From the NCBI RefSeq assembly GCF_007997005.1, contig NZ_VOSL01000015.1, forward strand, positions 1-64,000: a DNA stretch of 64,000 bases, given 5' to 3'. The notes beneath the pieces were generated by a model. That model was not told the DNA's origin. It was given only the letters and a program-made list of their open reading frames with translations, and searched no databases. Each line of letters opens with the position of its first letter. Positions within the stretch are counted from its first letter, which is position 1. Source of the DNA: Lujinxingia vulgaris. GTDB taxonomy: Bacteria > Myxococcota_A > Bradymonadia > Bradymonadales > Bradymonadaceae. The translations under genes and the position numbers were made by a program. Below, in pieces: positions 8,844-18,487 of the stretch.

Positions 8844-9995
8844 TCAACGCCAGGCGTCTTCGGCCTCTTCGCGAAGTTGGCGCGCGCGCTCACGTAGCTC
8901 TTCAACCTGGGTCTCCAGGCGCTCACGCTCCCGGCGCAGCGCGCGCACGCTGCGCTCGGTTTGCCCTTCACTCAGGGCGGGAGCGCCCTGGTCGATCTGC
9001 TCCGGGTCGACGAGGCTCTCGATGAGCACGCGCTCGGTGGTGGGCTCAAAGCCGTTGCCGGGCGAGGGCTCCGGGGTGGGGTCGGGGTCCGGGGAGTCGA
9101 AGTCACCTCCCATGTTGGGGTCGCCCTCGGCGCCCTCAAAGTCTTCGGAGGGGGCGCCGGGCTGCGACTCCGGATCGGAGGCGTCCTCGGTGACGGGCAC
9201 GTCGCCCTGGTCGCCGCGGGCGGGCTCGTCGCCGGCGACGCTGCGCTCCTGACGAGCGATGGCGCGAGCGCGGTCGTTCTCTTCGAAGAAGCGCTCCCGC
9301 GTGGAGAAGTCGCGCGCGCGGCGCATCAGATCGCGCGAGCGCTCCAGCTCGCTGAGCCGGGCCTCCACGGTGGTCAGGCGCTCGCGGAGCTGAGCCTCGG
9401 TGTCTTCGAGCTCGTCGGCGACCGCGAGCAGATCACGGGGGTGCCCCCCCTCGACTAGCCGGGCATCGGCGAGCACCTGCTCTACGCGCTCGGGGTCCAC
9501 ACCGGGGGCTGTCTCGCGCATCTGCGACTGCAAGCGGCTGAGCGCGTTGAGCTCCTCGATCAGCGCGAGCTGCTCGGCACCGGAGCTGCGGGCGACGCTT
9601 TGCTCCAGCTCGACGCGGCGCGCTGAGAGGGCGTTGAGAAGCTGCTCCCTGGCGCGCTCCAACTCAGCCTGGCGGGTCAAAAGTGTGATCTGGCGCTCCC
9701 GCACCCCCTCGACGAGCGCGTGGCTGCGGCGCAGCGCGTCTTCGAGTTGTCGCCGGCTGGCCCGACCCCGCGCCTCCTCGGCTTTCAACTTTTCGAGGCG
9801 CTCTACAGATTTCTGATACTCGCCGAGCGCACGCTCCAATCTCTGACGGGCCTCTTCCACCGAGCTTCGGGTGCGCTCCCAGCCCTGCTGCGCCTCGGGA
9901 AGATCTTGCCCCATCGCCGCGCCAGACCACAACATCAGGGCCGCAACGCTCGCCAGGGCGAGTCGAAGAAGTCTATGGGAAAGTGAGGAACGCAT
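8844..9995 (-). CDS. Secreted coiled-coil protein, uncharacterised
   Basis: The N-terminus is a signal peptide (LASVAALMLWSGAAMGQ). It is followed by long heptad-rich helices (about 35-260), an acidic Pro/Asp/Gly-rich spacer (DSPDPDPTPEPSPG) and a final coiled coil. I recognise no enzyme domain; a periplasmic scaffold is possible. The reading frame stays open to 10235. I placed the start at 9995 because the signal peptide begins there; an upstream in-frame ATG at 10022 is the alternative. It is divergent from the CpXC-like gene. Confidence 0.7.
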   Translation of the reverse strand: MRSSLSHRLLRLALASVAALMLWSGAAMGQDLPEAQQGWERTRSSVEEARQRLERALGEYQKSVERLEKLKAEEARGRASRRQLEDALRRSHALVEGVRERQITLLTRQAELERAREQLLNALSARRVELEQSVARSSGAEQLALIEELNALSRLQSQMRETAPGVDPERVEQVLADARLVEGGHPRDLLAVADELEDTEAQLRERLTTVEARLSELERSRDLMRRARDFSTRERFFEENDRARAIARQERSVAGDEPARGDQGDVPVTEDASDPESQPGAPSEDFEGAEGDPNMGGDFDSPDPDPTPEPSPGNGFEPTTERVLIESLVDPEQIDQGAPALSEGQTERSVRALRRERERLETQVEELRERARQLREEAEDAWR

Positions 9996-10115
9996 GGTGT
10001 CTCGTCGGGGCAGGTGACGCATCGTCGCGCCGTTGCCCTCGATATAGAGCAAAGATCGATCCAACATCTCGGAGCTTGAGAAAAAGTTGCGACCGGCCGG
10101 CGACGATCTCAAGGC

Positions 10116-10145
10116 TTGAAGGTCGCCAAAATCCCGTGGTATGCA
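10116..10145 (+). promoter_or_regulatory. Possible promoter of the CpXC-like gene
   Basis: TTGAAG at 10116-10121 is followed after 18 bp by TATGCA at 10140-10145, 62 bp before the ATG. Both boxes are partial matches. Confidence 0.3.
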
Positions 10146-10207
10146 GCACGACCGGTCACGAACCTCTTTCTTTTTACGCGTTTGACGCACTCTGGCGAGG
10201 CACGTCC

Positions 10208-12925
10208 ATGGAACATCAAGACGGCGCTCAGGCACCTTATCAAGGTCACCTGGGACGCACAGCGCAGACCTCGGTACTTATCAGCAGCGCCGCCGGGCCG
10301 GTCTTTCCGGCCAGCGTGTATACCGGGATCAACACCCAGACGCACCCGGAGCTTCGTCAGCGCCTGATCGACGGGACACTCAACGTGGTGGAGTGCCCCT
10401 TTGATGACGGGCGCATCTACGATCTGGCGATCTCGGTGATCTACCACGACGAGAAGCGTCGCCTCTTTGTGCTGGTGATCCCCGAAACGCTTCGCCACGA
10501 AGAGTTCAAGCGGCGGAGCGCGCTGCTCGAAGAGCTTGCGCGCGAGCGCGAGGTGCTGCCGAACTACGTGCGCAACTTCCACACGATCTTTGAGCCGGCG
10601 CGTCTCATCGCGTTGGAAGAGGCCGCTGACCGCGCCGCCGAGGCCGGTCAGGCGCAAGCGCCGACGCCTCAAGACAGCTCGGAGGTGGGTGAGGCCACGG
10701 TGATCACCGCGATCCCCGAAGCCGGCCCCTCCGAAGCCGAAGTAGCCCTCAAGGCGGAGCTCGAGGCGCTTAAGTCTGAGCTCGCGGGCCAGCGCGAGAG
10801 CCTCGATGAGGCCCGCGCCGAGCTTGAGCGGGCGCAGCGCGAGCTGGAGAGCTCGAAGAGCGGCTTTGAAGAAGAGCAGGAAGCGATCGCCCGTGACCGC
10901 GAGCAGCTCAACGAGGTCGCCTCCCGCGTCGAGCGCGACAGCGAGCGCGTCCAGGAGACCCGCGCGCGTCTGGAAGAGGAGCGCACGCGCCTGGAAGAAG
11001 AGCGCGCCATGCTCGAAGAGGCCCGCCGCGCCCTGCAGGTCCAGGAGCTCAACCTGGAGCAGGAGCGGCTGCGCCTGGAGCAGGGCGCCCAGGCCTCCAA
11101 CGCCGAAGAGGCCACCCAGGTCGTGACCGACGATCAGTTTATCGAGGTGATGAACCCCTCCACCGCGCCCACGCCCCCCGGGGCAAGTGGGCTGCGCGAC
11201 ACAGGCTCCGAGCGCGCCCGTCGCCCCGAGCCCGCACGTCACCAGCTCGTGCGCGCCACGCCCGCCGAGCGTCCCGAAGACTTCGACGCGGCGGCCGGCG
11301 GTGAGCTCGTCTTCGTGCGCGAGACCTCCGATCTGGTGCAGGTGGGCTATTCGCTCAGCGATGAGCGCGTCGCCACCTTTGACGACGCCCCCGATGTTCG
11401 CTTCTTCTTTCAACTTCATGATGTTGATGGCGTGCCGGTGATGGCGCTGACGCTGGCGGCCTTCGACGCCTCCGGCGATCTTCTGGACGCGGTCAGCGCG
11501 CCGCTGGCCGATGTCGAGGAGCACGAACGTGCCATCCTCGATACCCTGGCGCGCGATCAGCACGTCAGCCTGGTGGTGTACGGTGAGGCTGGCAGCCCCG
11601 CGATCTCCTGGGAGGGCGGGGCGCCCATCGCCGCGAACATCGCCTGGGCTCGGGAGCGGGCCCGCGCCTGGCGCGAGGCCTTCAACGGCGACGACTCCGA
11701 GGCCCGCGCGGCCATCGCGCTGGGTGAGGTCGAGCTTGTCGGGCAGATGCGCCACCCCTTTGTCGACGGTCGTTTCTCGCGCATCGACAGCGCCTCCGAA
11801 GCGATGCTCGCTGCGGGTGTGGTCGGCTACTGGTCGCGCTCCGAGCAGGTCGCCTACCTCGTTGGCAACCGCGCCTTCCCCCTCTCGCACTTCCGCGAGA
11901 TCCAGAAACGCGTCGCGCGTCAGGCCCTTAACTGGGGCATCGCGCTGGGCGATGAGCTCCAGCAGGTGGCCATCGATGAGTCCATCATCACCGACCGCAT
12001 CAGCCTGACCCAGCGCCTGCTGGCGAGCTTCGCCGAACTCTGCGTCGGCGTGCGGCCCAACGACCTTGACCCCATCCAGCAGTGGGAGAACTGGGACGCC
12101 CTCATTCAACTCGCCCAGAGCCACGGTGTGACCCCGGAGCCCGACGTGCTGGAGCTGGCCGAGCTCAGCCTTAAGCGCGCGCAGGACTACGAGGAGATGC
12201 TCGACGCCGAAGACGACAGCGTGGAGGCCGAGGCCATCGACCTCGATGATGACGAGGTTCTGGAGATCGTCGAAGAGTCCGAAGTCGATCTCGACGAGCT
12301 GATCATCGAGCACACCGTCTCGGCCAGCGGCACCACCTACTTCCTGGTCGACACCGCGCTGATCGAAGATCTACCGGCGATGGAGAAGGCCAAACGCAGC
12401 GATCTTCAGTCGCGCCTGAGCGATCCGGCCGGACGCCTGGAGGTCGCGCAGGTGCTTGTGGAGCGCTTCTCCCCCGACGCCTTAAGCGATGTGCTCGAAG
12501 AGAGCGAGAAGATGAGCAGCGCCGAGCGCGACGCGCTGGCGCGCTTTCTGGAGGCGCGCGCCGAACGTCTCACCGCGCACCTCTCCAACCTCTTGCCCAC
12601 CGCCGGCGCGGCTGCGACGCTGATCATCGCGCGCACGCTGGTGAAAGGGGAGCACACCGACGCCGTCGACGCGCTCCTTAAAGCGCTGGGCGATGAACAT
12701 CAGCGTGGCAACCCGGCCGAGCTCGCCAGCGCCCTGGCCGGTTTTGGTGACGCCCTGGTTGACCCGCTCTCTCGGGCGATTAAGTCCAGTCCGGAAGATG
12801 AGCACCTCGCGCTCGCGCTCGCTCATCTCGACGCGGCTCGCCCCGGCACGCTCGATGCCCTCTCCAGCGACCGCAGCAAACATCTGCGCCGCGCCGCCAA
12901 ACGCGCGCGCCAGCTGGCCGGTTAA
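10208..12925 (+). CDS. CpXC-like domain protein with coiled coil and HEAT-like C-terminus
   Basis: The 905-aa protein has three parts. Residues 15-130 align by eye with CpXC domains (NTQTHPELRQRLIDGTLNV and CPFDDGRIYDL). However, the metal-binding CxxC pairs of the family are gone: the first is replaced by SSAAG, and only one Cys remains of the second. Residues 170-300 are a Glu/Arg-rich coiled coil. The C-terminal 140 residues look like helical HEAT-type repeats. The open frame extends upstream to 9983, but ATG 10208 begins the conserved part. The function is unknown; it is probably a cytoplasmic scaffold. Confidence 0.7.
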   Translation: MEHQDGAQAPYQGHLGRTAQTSVLISSAAGPVFPASVYTGINTQTHPELRQRLIDGTLNVVECPFDDGRIYDLAISVIYHDEKRRLFVLVIPETLRHEEFKRRSALLEELAREREVLPNYVRNFHTIFEPARLIALEEAADRAAEAGQAQAPTPQDSSEVGEATVITAIPEAGPSEAEVALKAELEALKSELAGQRESLDEARAELERAQRELESSKSGFEEEQEAIARDREQLNEVASRVERDSERVQETRARLEEERTRLEEERAMLEEARRALQVQELNLEQERLRLEQGAQASNAEEATQVVTDDQFIEVMNPSTAPTPPGASGLRDTGSERARRPEPARHQLVRATPAERPEDFDAAAGGELVFVRETSDLVQVGYSLSDERVATFDDAPDVRFFFQLHDVDGVPVMALTLAAFDASGDLLDAVSAPLADVEEHERAILDTLARDQHVSLVVYGEAGSPAISWEGGAPIAANIAWARERARAWREAFNGDDSEARAAIALGEVELVGQMRHPFVDGRFSRIDSASEAMLAAGVVGYWSRSEQVAYLVGNRAFPLSHFREIQKRVARQALNWGIALGDELQQVAIDESIITDRISLTQRLLASFAELCVGVRPNDLDPIQQWENWDALIQLAQSHGVTPEPDVLELAELSLKRAQDYEEMLDAEDDSVEAEAIDLDDDEVLEIVEESEVDLDELIIEHTVSASGTTYFLVDTALIEDLPAMEKAKRSDLQSRLSDPAGRLEVAQVLVERFSPDALSDVLEESEKMSSAERDALARFLEARAERLTAHLSNLLPTAGAAATLIIARTLVKGEHTDAVDALLKALGDEHQRGNPAELASALAGFGDALVDPLSRAIKSSPEDEHLALALAHLDAARPGTLDALSSDRSKHLRRAAKRARQLAG

Positions 12926-13036
12926 CCCCCGGTCACTCCTTCGTTTACTTCCCGGCGCCCCGGCTCCATAGTGGGGGGACCTCTGCGCCCCCCACACCGG
13001 CGCCCCGCTTAATCATCAGCCAGACGCGGTCCACGC

Positions 13037-13777
13037 ATGCTCATCGGAATCTTCAGCGACGTCCACGCCAACATCGACGCCCTCAACCCGGTCGTGGAGG
13101 CCTACAAGGCCCACGAGCCGCCCATCGATACGTACGTCTGTCTGGGCGACGTCGTCGGCTACGGCGCCGAGCCCAACGCCTGCTGTGAGGTCGTGCGCGA
13201 GCTGGCCGAGGTCACCATACTGGGCAACCACGACGCGGCGGTCTGTGGGCGCATGAACTACGCCTACTACTATGACGCTGCGCGCAACGCGTTGGACTGG
13301 CACGCCAACAAGCTCGAAGAGACACACCACGAGTGGCTGCGCACGCTCCCCTACCGCGAAGATTGGGATAACCTCTGCTTCTGCCACGGCTCGCCCATCA
13401 ACAAAGAAGACTTCGAATACGTCTTCAACCTGCAGCAGGCCAACCAGCTCATTGAACACTGGGACGAGCTCAACGAGATCACCTTCATCGGTCACTCGCA
13501 CCTGACCAAGTCGTTTAGCCTGCACCCGGAAGACGGCGCGGTCGAGGTCTTCGGTCCCACGATCACCTTTGAAGAAGGCCGCAAGTACATCGTCACCGTC
13601 GGCAGCGTGGGGCAGCCCCGCGATAACGACAACCGCGCCTGCTACGGCGTCTACGATACCGAAGCGCGCACCTTCACCTTCCACCGCGTGGAGTACGACA
13701 TCCGCGAAGCCGCCCGAAAGATCTTCGAGTCGGAGCTCTCCAGCGACTTCGCCAAGCGCCTCTTCTTCGGGATCTAA
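13037..13777 (+). CDS. Metallophosphoesterase
   Basis: A calcineurin-like phosphoesterase of about 246 aa. The five metal-binding motifs are visible: SDVHAN (7-12), GDVVGYG (residues 36-42), GNHD (near 61), CHG (near 117) and IGHSH (near 153). The ending with VTVGSVGQPRD is typical of the YfcE/MJ0936-like group that hydrolyses phosphodiesters or phosphomonoesters with two metal ions. The substrate cannot be told from sequence. The gene stands alone between two unrelated units. Confidence 0.88.
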   Translation: MLIGIFSDVHANIDALNPVVEAYKAHEPPIDTYVCLGDVVGYGAEPNACCEVVRELAEVTILGNHDAAVCGRMNYAYYYDAARNALDWHANKLEETHHEWLRTLPYREDWDNLCFCHGSPINKEDFEYVFNLQQANQLIEHWDELNEITFIGHSHLTKSFSLHPEDGAVEVFGPTITFEEGRKYIVTVGSVGQPRDNDNRACYGVYDTEARTFTFHRVEYDIREAARKIFESELSSDFAKRLFFGI

Positions 13778-13810
13778 ATCAATCGCACCGGGTGAGGCGC
13801 TCGGAGGCGA

Positions 13811-16207
13811 TCAGCCCCCGCCGCCCTCGAGCACGGCCATAAAGTGGTCCACGCTCCAGGCGGCCAGCACGTCCTCTTCACCATGCTCGGTGGCTTGCTC
13901 GCCAAGGATGAGTTGAAAGGGCGCGCAGAGCAGGGCCTGCTCCGGGCTCTCCATCGCCTCAAAGGTGTGTAGGCGTCGGCCGCTGCGCAGATCGCGCACC
14001 ATGACGTCTTCACCCACGCTGATCAGCGCCTCGCCAATCGTGAAGAGCTCGAGGTTGCCGTAGAGCAACAACTTCTCGCGCGCGGGCATCGCCTGCCAGC
14101 GCACCTCCCCACCGGCTACGCGGAAGCAGGTCGTCTCCCCGCGATCGGTGCGCACGATCCCGTGCCACTGCCCCTCCAGTTCGACAGCGAGCGCCGGCGT
14201 CGGTTCGTAGAGCCCCGCGCTGAGAAGGTCGATGCGCCAGCTGACCTGCGGCTGCACCGCCTCCAGGGCGATGCCGCAGAGCGAGACCTGCCCGTGACGC
14301 TCCACCGGCACGACCATCCACTGGTCGATGAAGCTCGGCGCTCCGCAGACCCACCCCGCCAGGCGCACCTGCCAGACCGAGCGCCCGGTAAAGGGGTAGC
14401 AGGCGTGCACCGTCGAGCCGCGATGGTGGGTGTCGTGGGTCACCGCATAATAGCGTCCCTGATGAACCATCACCCCGTTCTCGGAGTGCCCGCCGATACG
14501 CACCCGCCAGAGCACCTGACCCTGGCTTGGGCTCAGCGCGATCAGCTGCCCCTCGGTGGTGCGCGCGCAGATCAGCGGCCCATCAAAGATCAGCGCGCTA
14601 AAACGCGCCGGGCCCACCGCAAAACGCCAGCGCACCACCTGCCTGTCCAGGTCGACGCAGGCCATCTTTCCCTGGTCGCTGGCTACCACCAGAAGTCGCT
14701 CCGCCGGGTAGTAGGCCACCTCATGGATCGCCCCAAAGCCGGTGCCCAGCGCCACGCTCCCGGTCGGCGCTCCGCTCGCTGCATCGAGCCAGCGCACTCG
14801 CCCCTGACCCTCGGCCACCACCACCCAGGGGCCGGCCGCCCGCGCTCGCCAGCGCGCCTCAACCGGCGAGCGCGCCTCACCCCAGACCCAGCGCTCCTGG
14901 CCGCTGCGAGCATCGAGCATCACTGTGCTGATCGGCGTTGAGACCAGCAACCCGCTTCCCACCAGCCGCGCCGTGCTCAGATCCATGCCCGCGCGCCGAT
15001 ACTCCCAGCGCGCCCTGGGAAAGAGCGTATGCACCTCACGCAGCGGCCAGGCAAAGTCCGGCGTCGGGACAGCCGGGGGATCTTCCGGCTGCATATGCCC
15101 CTGGGCTCGAAGGTACGCCTCCGGGGCGTCGTGGTAGACGTCGTTGCCACAGAGATCGCGATGCCAGTGCCGGAGGTTTTGCACCTCGTCGTCCAGATCC
15201 ACAAAGCGCTGGTTGAGCTCCAGGCGAGGGTTGAGCTCCAGCAGATCCTGCACGAAAAGTTCGGCGAGGCTGAGTATCCGATCCAGGCACTCCGTCGGGC
15301 TCACCGACCAGCGCTCCCCGGCGATCTCCACCTCCCAGCGGGCGCCGTCGTCGCGGACCTTGAAGTCGAGGTGAGGCAGCGGCTCGATCAGCTCCAGAGA
15401 CCCCTCACTGCGCGCCTCCAGGTGGCTCAACAGCTGCCGGGCGCGCTCCAGAAGGCTCCCCATCGCCAGAAAGGGGTAGCGCGGCGCGAGCACCACCGCC
15501 GCATCACCGAGCTCCGCACGTAGCGTGCCCGCGAAGAGCAGCGCGTGAAGATCAAAGACCTGCTCCCCGTGGTAGCCCCGCAGCCCGGCATCGTCGCCGA
15601 CCAGCTCGTAGCCCAGCGTCAGCCCCTCGGTCGAGGAGGTCGCCGAGGCGCGATCGGCTAGCGGTTCGCGCTCAATGGGCACCGCCGCCCCGTAGCTGAG
15701 CTGGCGCCCTCGCTTGAGCACCCCCAACCACTGGCTGAGTTGGCGCACGTAGCGCTCCGAGGAGAAGCGCTCGGAGATGCCAAAAAGCTCCCGCAGAAGT
15801 TCCTCGGCCGCCTCGGTCAGCGCGCCCACAAAGGCCGCCGCGTCAATCGAGAGATCGCGGGCGACCACCTGCTTCTCTCGCCCCACGCTGTAAGCGCTTA
15901 CAAAGAGGTGACGATCGCGGGCCACCAGCACAAGCTCCCAGGGCTCGTGCGGAAACTCCAAAATCACCTTGGTGCGCGTGCCCTGGGAGAGCGCCACAAG
16001 CCCCTCCAGCAGCCCACCGACCACCCCGAAGATCGCCTCTTCAGGGATTGAGGCGGTCAGGTTGGTGCCGTCGACGACAATGTCGATGATGTCGCGGATC
16101 TCCAGCAGGCTCATCGCGCTCTCGGCCGGCCGAAGAGGATCGAGCGCGCTCAAGTAGCGCACATCCTCCTTCCAGCCGCACCCCACGATGATCTCAACCT
16201 GGCTCAT
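13811..16207 (-). CDS. Cytoplasmic PQQ-type beta-propeller protein with a novel N-terminal region
   Basis: Residues about 410-798 contain PQQ/pyrrolo-quinoline-type blades. Repeating units such as SGQERWVW, SGAPTG and DLDRQVVRWRFAV, and later GEVRWQ, mark the blades. The N-terminal 400 residues match nothing I know, and there is no signal peptide. It is therefore probably not a dehydrogenase or BamB but a cytoplasmic interaction platform. Its start overlaps the stop of the upstream 156-aa gene by four bases (ATGA), so the two are co-translated. The terminus is Gly-rich (EGGGG). Confidence 0.75.
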   Translation of the reverse strand: MSQVEIIVGCGWKEDVRYLSALDPLRPAESAMSLLEIRDIIDIVVDGTNLTASIPEEAIFGVVGGLLEGLVALSQGTRTKVILEFPHEPWELVLVARDRHLFVSAYSVGREKQVVARDLSIDAAAFVGALTEAAEELLRELFGISERFSSERYVRQLSQWLGVLKRGRQLSYGAAVPIEREPLADRASATSSTEGLTLGYELVGDDAGLRGYHGEQVFDLHALLFAGTLRAELGDAAVVLAPRYPFLAMGSLLERARQLLSHLEARSEGSLELIEPLPHLDFKVRDDGARWEVEIAGERWSVSPTECLDRILSLAELFVQDLLELNPRLELNQRFVDLDDEVQNLRHWHRDLCGNDVYHDAPEAYLRAQGHMQPEDPPAVPTPDFAWPLREVHTLFPRARWEYRRAGMDLSTARLVGSGLLVSTPISTVMLDARSGQERWVWGEARSPVEARWRARAAGPWVVVAEGQGRVRWLDAASGAPTGSVALGTGFGAIHEVAYYPAERLLVVASDQGKMACVDLDRQVVRWRFAVGPARFSALIFDGPLICARTTEGQLIALSPSQGQVLWRVRIGGHSENGVMVHQGRYYAVTHDTHHRGSTVHACYPFTGRSVWQVRLAGWVCGAPSFIDQWMVVPVERHGQVSLCGIALEAVQPQVSWRIDLLSAGLYEPTPALAVELEGQWHGIVRTDRGETTCFRVAGGEVRWQAMPAREKLLLYGNLELFTIGEALISVGEDVMVRDLRSGRRLHTFEAMESPEQALLCAPFQLILGEQATEHGEEDVLAAWSVDHFMAVLEGGGG

Positions 16208-16674
16208 GAGCCCTCGCCATGCACCACCGCCCGTCCGCTGGCGGTGAGCTCACGCCATAAGGTCTTGCCGACGTCAAAATGGCGCTCCAGCAGCTGCAGA
16301 TCGTCCTCGTCGATGTAGACGTGGTCGATGCGCTCGGCGCTGATCACCTTGCCGAAGATCGTCTTCGCCAGGTCCGGTCGCGCCAGCACCGAGACCTTGT
16401 GGTAGAGCTCGCTGCACACCACCAGATGAAGGTGATTCTCGGCCATCTCCCGAGACGGCGCGATGCGTTCTTTGACCCCGTCGGCGCGGTAGAGGGGCTG
16501 GGTGGTGCTGCGCTTCTTCGAAGAGGGGCTGGCCTCGTCGGACTCCAGCGTCTGGGAGAAGCGCTGCAGCACCACCGAGCGGATCGCCTGGTAGGCGTCT
16601 TCCACGTAGGCAGCCTCCCCGGTGAGCTCCAGGTCCAGGGAGTGCGCTTTAATTTTCAGGCGGTTCTGGGTCAT
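16204..16674 (-). CDS. Uncharacterised 156-aa protein coupled to the propeller gene
   Basis: No family is recognised. The protein is soluble and mostly helical, with a short Ser/Lys-rich linker (SPSSKKRSTTQ) near residue 52. It overlaps the propeller gene by four bases and shares its promoter, so a common complex is likely. It begins with LKIKAHSLDLELTGEAAYVE, resembling an effector-type beta domain. Confidence 0.65.
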   Translation of the reverse strand: MTQNRLKIKAHSLDLELTGEAAYVEDAYQAIRSVVLQRFSQTLESDEASPSSKKRSTTQPLYRADGVKERIAPSREMAENHLHLVVCSELYHKVSVLARPDLAKTIFGKVISAERIDHVYIDEDDLQLLERHFDVGKTLWRELTASGRAVVHGEGS

Positions 16675-16763
16675 TGCAGCCTCTGAGATCTTCTCGCGTC
16701 AGCAGAACAGGGCGATCGCCGGCAGCATTTCGGCCCGCTCTGGCGAGCCCGCGCTGCCCGCCG

Positions 16764-16793
16764 ATTATAGGCCGCGGCGGCGAATCACCACAA
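16764..16793 (-). promoter_or_regulatory. Promoter of the 156-aa/propeller operon
   Basis: On the minus strand TTGTGG (plus 16788-16793) is followed after 18 bp by a perfect TATAAT (plus 16764-16769), about 90 bp before the ATG. Confidence 0.5.
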
Positions 16794-16947
16794 GGTAGCT
16801 CGGGCACCATCGCTCGCTCTGGAAAAAAAGTTGGGGTCATCGCGCAAGATCGGCGCAGAACCTTCGATAACAGGATCAGGGCGCATCGCTCGCCACGCGC
16901 AATTCGGTCACGCGTGACTCGCTCACGCATCGACAAAGGAGGCTTCT

Positions 16948-17367
16948 ATGTCCGGCATCAACGGGATCGGTTCCCCCCAGAGCCCGCCCATCTCACAAGA
17001 CCTCGCTCAGACGGCTAACCCCAACGGTGGGCGCTTTCGACAGGTGCTCTCCAAAGTGGCCGACGGCGCGCTGGCCGGGGTCGCCGCCGTCGCCCCGGTC
17101 TTTCCCGGCGGCCAGCTCGTGAGCATGGCCGCCAACGGCCTGCGCGAGCTCAAAGCCACCTCCCCCGGCGGCCTGACCCCCGGAGGGCAGGGCGATCAGC
17201 TCGATCGCATGTTCGATATGCAGAAGCAGAGCCAGGTCTTCAACCTGCAGTACCTTCAACTTCAGACCGAGATGCAGGCCGACAACCGCCGCTTCTCCAC
17301 CCTCTCCAACCTGATGAAAGTTCGCCACGACACCGCCAAAGCCGCCATCAATAACATGCACGCCTGA
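16948..17367 (+). CDS. Small helical protein, possible type III secretion filament/rod-like protein
   Basis: The 139-aa protein has a Pro/Gly/Ser-rich N-terminus (SPQSPPISQDL), a small hydrophobic patch (GALAGVAAVAPVFPGG) and a C-terminal amphipathic helix from MFDMQKQSQVFNLQYLQL to AAINNMHA. Short secreted proteins with a disordered head and Gln-rich helical tail are typical of T3SS rod, needle or export substrates, but I see no diagnostic motif. It has a strong AAAGGAGG 6 bp before the ATG and is followed after 17 bp by a TPR gene. Confidence 0.55.
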   Translation: MSGINGIGSPQSPPISQDLAQTANPNGGRFRQVLSKVADGALAGVAAVAPVFPGGQLVSMAANGLRELKATSPGGLTPGGQGDQLDRMFDMQKQSQVFNLQYLQLQTEMQADNRRFSTLSNLMKVRHDTAKAAINNMHA

Positions 17368-17384
17368 CCTCCCACGGAGCTGCC

Positions 17385-17861
17385 ATGCCCTCGACTTACC
17401 CGCCCGAGATCGCCACGCCGGAAGATGCCCGCCACCGGGCCCACCAGGAGCTGCAGCGCGCCTACCTGCTCATCACCTACGGCCACTGCGCCGAGGCCCT
17501 GGAGGCCTGCGAGCGCGCTGCTGTGCTGCTGCCGGATCACCCGCTGCCGCTCACCTTAAAAGGTGGGATCCTCATCGCCAGCGGCCAACTTCCCCGGGCC
17601 ATTCGCACCCTGCAGCAGGTCCAGCGCACCCATCGCGGTGACATCCTGGCGAGCATCTACATGGCGGAGGCCTGCTTCCTGGCAGGACGTCACCGCCGCG
17701 CCTGGCGTGTGCTCGATGAGATCGACCCGGAGGCCCTGGAGAAGAGCCCCCACGCCGAGCTCGCGCTCGCGCTCCGAGAGACCTGGTCGCAGATCCCCCC
17801 CGAAGAGCTGCCGAAACCCCTTGAAGTCAACCTCGACGATGAGCCTCAGCCCATCGCCTGA
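17385..17861 (+). CDS. TPR protein, HrpB1/LcrH-like chaperone style
   Basis: The 158-aa protein is built of about three TPR units: AYLLITYGHCAEALEACERA, LPLTLKGGILIASGQLPRAI and the segment around AEACFLAGRHRRAWRVLDEI. Single-domain TPR proteins of this size serve as chaperones for T3SS needle or translocator proteins. The gene starts 17 bp after the small helical protein and has GGAG before its ATG, so the two are co-expressed and may bind each other. A general TPR adaptor is equally possible. Confidence 0.65.
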   Translation: MPSTYPPEIATPEDARHRAHQELQRAYLLITYGHCAEALEACERAAVLLPDHPLPLTLKGGILIASGQLPRAIRTLQQVQRTHRGDILASIYMAEACFLAGRHRRAWRVLDEIDPEALEKSPHAELALALRETWSQIPPEELPKPLEVNLDDEPQPIA

Positions 17862-18022
17862 GACCGGGACACGGGTGCGCGCCGCGGACTCAATTTCGGA
17901 GCGCGCCCGGTGACTCCCGACCTTCGCAGCGCCGCCAGGCCCGACCGGCCTCATGATGCGCTTAAACGTCTTCGTCGTCCTCGCCTGCACGCCGCCGCGC
18001 ACGGGCTCCCGGAGTGATGTGT

Positions 18023-18487
18023 ATGAACATCTCAAACCTGCCCCCCACCCCCGAGCCGGGCGCCTTCGATGAATTCGAGGCCTCGCTTCATGAGCGCATC
18101 ACCACGGCGATCGCCGGGGCGGCTCCGCCGAGCGGTGCGGAGCCCTCCCGGGTGGCGTCAGCCGGTGATATCGCCCCGGGCCCCGCGCCGATCGCCTCTC
18201 ACCCGGCCACCGCCTCGCTCGCAACGCTGGTCGCCGCTGCCATGCACGATCCCTCCCGCGCCGCCGACCTCCCCCGGCAGAGCCTGGAGATCATCATCGA
18301 TCGCAGGCTCAGCGCCCCGAACGCACCGACGATGCCCGGCGCACGGGAGGCGCTGCTCGACGCCATGAGCACAGACCCCCACGTGCTCTCGGAGCTCACC
18401 GATATCATCGTCGACCTCGTCGACCGACTCGCCAGCGCCGCGCGCCGCGGTCAGCCGACGCCCGGTGGCCCCCCGGACCTCCCCTGA
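18023..18487 (+). CDS. Uncharacterised small protein in the putative T3SS-like group
   Basis: The first 70 residues are Pro/Ala-rich and look disordered; the last 75 are helical, ending in VDLVDRLASAARRG. It follows the TPR gene by 161 bp in the same direction. The ATG at 18023 was chosen because GGAG lies 8 bp upstream; the frame opens at GTG 18014. No family is recognised. Its architecture (disordered head, helical tail) matches the gene at 16948, which suggests another partner or substrate. Confidence 0.5.
   Translation: MNISNLPPTPEPGAFDEFEASLHERITTAIAGAAPPSGAEPSRVASAGDIAPGPAPIASHPATASLATLVAAAMHDPSRAADLPRQSLEIIIDRRLSAPNAPTMPGAREALLDAMSTDPHVLSELTDIIVDLVDRLASAARRGQPTPGGPPDLP

Noticed and set aside
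10109-12313. 734-codon open frame antisense to the CpXC-like gene
   Set aside because: Its composition (His, Leu, Gly and Gln rich) is the antisense image of the Glu/Arg-rich coiled coil.
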